Positions 62,886 to 64,000 of a DNA stretch of 64,000 nt are shown piece after piece; position 1 is the stretch's first letter, and each line of letters begins with the position of its first letter. The notes beneath the pieces were generated by a model that did no database searches, had not been told where the DNA came from, and saw only the letters and a list, made by a program, of their open reading frames with translations. Origin of the DNA: Prostheceraeus crozeri (taxonomy: Eukaryota; Platyhelminthes; Polycladida; Euryleptidae); the NCBI GenBank assembly GCA_907163375.1, contig CAJQUW010009026.1:517501-581500 (forward strand), written 5' to 3'. The translations under genes were made by a program, and so were the position numbers.

Positions 62886-63240
62886 GAAGACTTGGATTTT
62901 GGACTGTCTACAATATATCAGAGTTGATCGTGATGGAAACGTGCATTTCAAAAATTCTGATGGTCATACATCAAGAGGTATTACATTAACATGGCGACAA
63001 TTTGTCAACCTCAATGATATCATGAGGGATTTGGAATATTTTGAAACATTAAGATTCATCTCCTTGGGTGATCAAGATTGGCTTCAACGTTGTAACAATG
63101 AAATTCAAATCTGCCATTCTCATTCCGCAAACTGTTTCTCATTTCGCAAATACAATTGGGAGAAGTATAGAAGATACATTCATCGTTCCATCATGACATT
63201 TATTCGTCGTGAGTTCATCGCCCTACTATGCAAATCTTAA
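62884..63240 (+). CDS. PC4-like small protein, copy 1
   Basis: From the second in-frame ATG: MKTWILDCLQYIRVDRDGNV, then GHTSRGITLTWRQFVNLNDI, FISLGDQDWLQRCNNEIQIC and WEKYRRYIHRSIMTFIRRE, about 118 residues. Strand motifs of the form N-V-x-F-K, then G-I-x-L-x-x-x-x-F, resemble the single-stranded-DNA-binding PC4 (p15) fold, which occurs in several large DNA viruses and Polinton-related elements. An upstream ATG at 62872 would add MHDI. It is 118 residues against 216 for its neighbour. Confidence 0.45.
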   Translation: MKTWILDCLQYIRVDRDGNVHFKNSDGHTSRGITLTWRQFVNLNDIMRDLEYFETLRFISLGDQDWLQRCNNEIQICHSHSANCFSFRKYNWEKYRRYIHRSIMTFIRREFIALLCKS

Positions 63241-63262
63241 TCAGACATGACTACCACGCACC

Positions 63263-63913
63263 ATGAGTTGGAAATTAGATTCCCTACAACGTATTGAAAC
63301 GGATCATGATCGAAACGTCTATTTCAAAGATTCAACTGGAAATGTGAGAAGAGAGTTTGCTTTATCTTATCGTCATTTTCAATCTCTACATCATATCATG
63401 AAGGATTTGAAATACTTCTATATGAAAAGACATTCACGTATTGGAAATCGAATATGGTTGCGCGTCAACAATCGGCGAATTCAACTCTATCATTCCCAAC
63501 TTCATACTAACTTCACATTTCATCAAGGTAGTTGGGAAAAGTATAAGAGGAAGGTACATCGCTCAATTTACTCATTTTTTCATCATGAAGCGCCATCGCT
63601 ACACCATCGTCAACATTCTCCGTCGCTTCAGACTCTACACCAAAATCGATCTCACAACATTACACCAACAGCTTCCAAACAGCAAGTATTACCCGGGCCG
63701 ACGTCAAATGTTAGTGGTGAAGATGAGCAATTCACGGAATCTTCAACTCTTCTCAAATGGAACTGTACAGATTCTCGGCGCCCTTTCTCATTCATCGGCG
63801 CAGTCAATGCGCTTAGAGCTACAGAGACTACTACGTCGGATATGGAAGAGGGAGAGGTGTGTGATGTCGAATCTGACTGTGGACAATATGGTGATCTCTA
63901 CTCAATTGAGTGA
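63263..63913 (+). CDS. PC4-like protein, copy 2, with low-complexity tail
   Basis: 216 residues. The first 110 align end to end with the gene before it: WKLDSLQRIETDHDRNVYFK, then REFALSYRHFQSLHHIMKD, NRIWLRVNNRRIQLYHSQ and WEKYKRKVHRSIYSFFHH. The tail (SLQTLHQNRSHNITPTASKQ, later DMEEGEVCDVESDCG) is acidic and serine/threonine-rich, absent from copy 1, and may be disordered. The two genes are tandem duplicates on one strand, 22 bp apart. Probable nucleic-acid binding by the PC4-like resemblance; not proven. Confidence 0.5.
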   Translation: MSWKLDSLQRIETDHDRNVYFKDSTGNVRREFALSYRHFQSLHHIMKDLKYFYMKRHSRIGNRIWLRVNNRRIQLYHSQLHTNFTFHQGSWEKYKRKVHRSIYSFFHHEAPSLHHRQHSPSLQTLHQNRSHNITPTASKQQVLPGPTSNVSGEDEQFTESSTLLKWNCTDSRRPFSFIGAVNALRATETTTSDMEEGEVCDVESDCGQYGDLYSIE

Positions 63914-64000
63914 AAGTGTATCATTTTTGAAGATTCGTACCAGCAGTTACAATTTGTGTTATGAACCCGAACTTTTTCCTGCAGCTCTCATTAGTTGTTG
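63914..64000. other. Window end, no feature resolved
   Basis: 87 bp after the second PC4-like gene. No further start is assigned before the edge of the window. Confidence 0.4.

Larger units (their letters stand above)
51270..64000. mobile_element. Polinton-like virus-derived element, broken, runs off the window
   Basis: Grouped on content: a family-B DNA polymerase with an endonuclease-VII-type site (54191-57646, plus), opposite-strand genes of a repeated family (57826-60625 and 62562-62885), and two PC4-like genes (62884-63913, plus). The coding left part (51270-54190) is assigned only by proximity. A LINE has inserted at about 60.63-62.57 kb. Terminal repeats, integrase, ATPase, protease and a certain capsid gene are not visible. 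It looks broken at a handful of places but is otherwise well kept, so probably not very old. The left border is uncertain and the right border is outside the window. Confidence 0.65.

Overview
The window is metazoan genomic DNA: GT-AG introns, Penelope-like retroelements (PLEs), several LINE clades, Tc1/mariner, Tigger, hAT, piggyBac and Harbinger DNA transposons, a C-type lectin gene and a Polinton-like virus-derived element. That mix, with many short palindromes of the TACATGTA kind, suggests an invertebrate with a repeat-rich, AT-rich genome, probably marine. I cannot name the phylum. Most of the sequence is transposon fossil. Ordinary host genes are few and spliced.

Layout. 0.6-7 kb: an old minus-strand PLE cut by at least four later insertions (a second PLE, two Tc1/mariner elements and a hAT MITE). 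7.1-10.5 kb: a minus-strand RTE-like LINE. 10.6-21.3 kb: the last two coding exons of a secreted CAP-domain gene, separated by a 10.5-kb intron. That intron holds a cluster of AATCCCGGGATT-like motifs, a 6-kb structure with long inverted arms around a CR1-like LINE, another LINE tail and a piggyBac relic. 21.9-27.2 kb: a hAT element with a BED finger and intact target-site duplication, LINE debris, a MITE and a Tigger/pogo element with a 190-bp GA microsatellite. 28.5-34.1 kb: a six- or seven-exon gene for a small cysteine-bearing secreted protein that I do not recognise; intron phases agree throughout. 36.0-38.7 kb: a well-preserved PLE (reverse transcriptase plus GIY-YIG) preceded by a hammerhead-ribozyme motif. 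39.2-40.5 kb: a non-autonomous element with a Myb/SANT-like gene, CCGCGG-rich subterminal repeats and an inserted copy of the MITE seen at 24.7 kb. 40.7-41.5 kb: an intronless gene for a C-type-lectin-like plus PAN/Apple-like secreted protein on the minus strand. 42-50 kb: a PLE tail, a hAT end, a Harbinger element containing a foldback element, a CR1-like LINE and a near-perfect 230-bp hairpin.

51.3-64 kb (running off the right edge): a broken Polinton-like element. It has a family-B DNA polymerase carrying an endonuclease-VII-type zinc site, a block of opposite-strand genes from one duplicated family (two copies), two related PC4-like small proteins, a repeat-rich leader region with tiny ORFs, and a CR1-like LINE inserted into one gene. 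Polymerase and opposite-strand genes converge near 57.8 kb. No integrase, packaging ATPase, protease or certain capsid gene is visible here; they may lie outside the window or be lost.

The most interesting candidates are the unrecognised secreted gene at 28.5-34.1 kb, the opposite-strand gene family and PC4-like pair of the Polinton-like fossil, and the ribozyme-bearing PLE at 36 kb.
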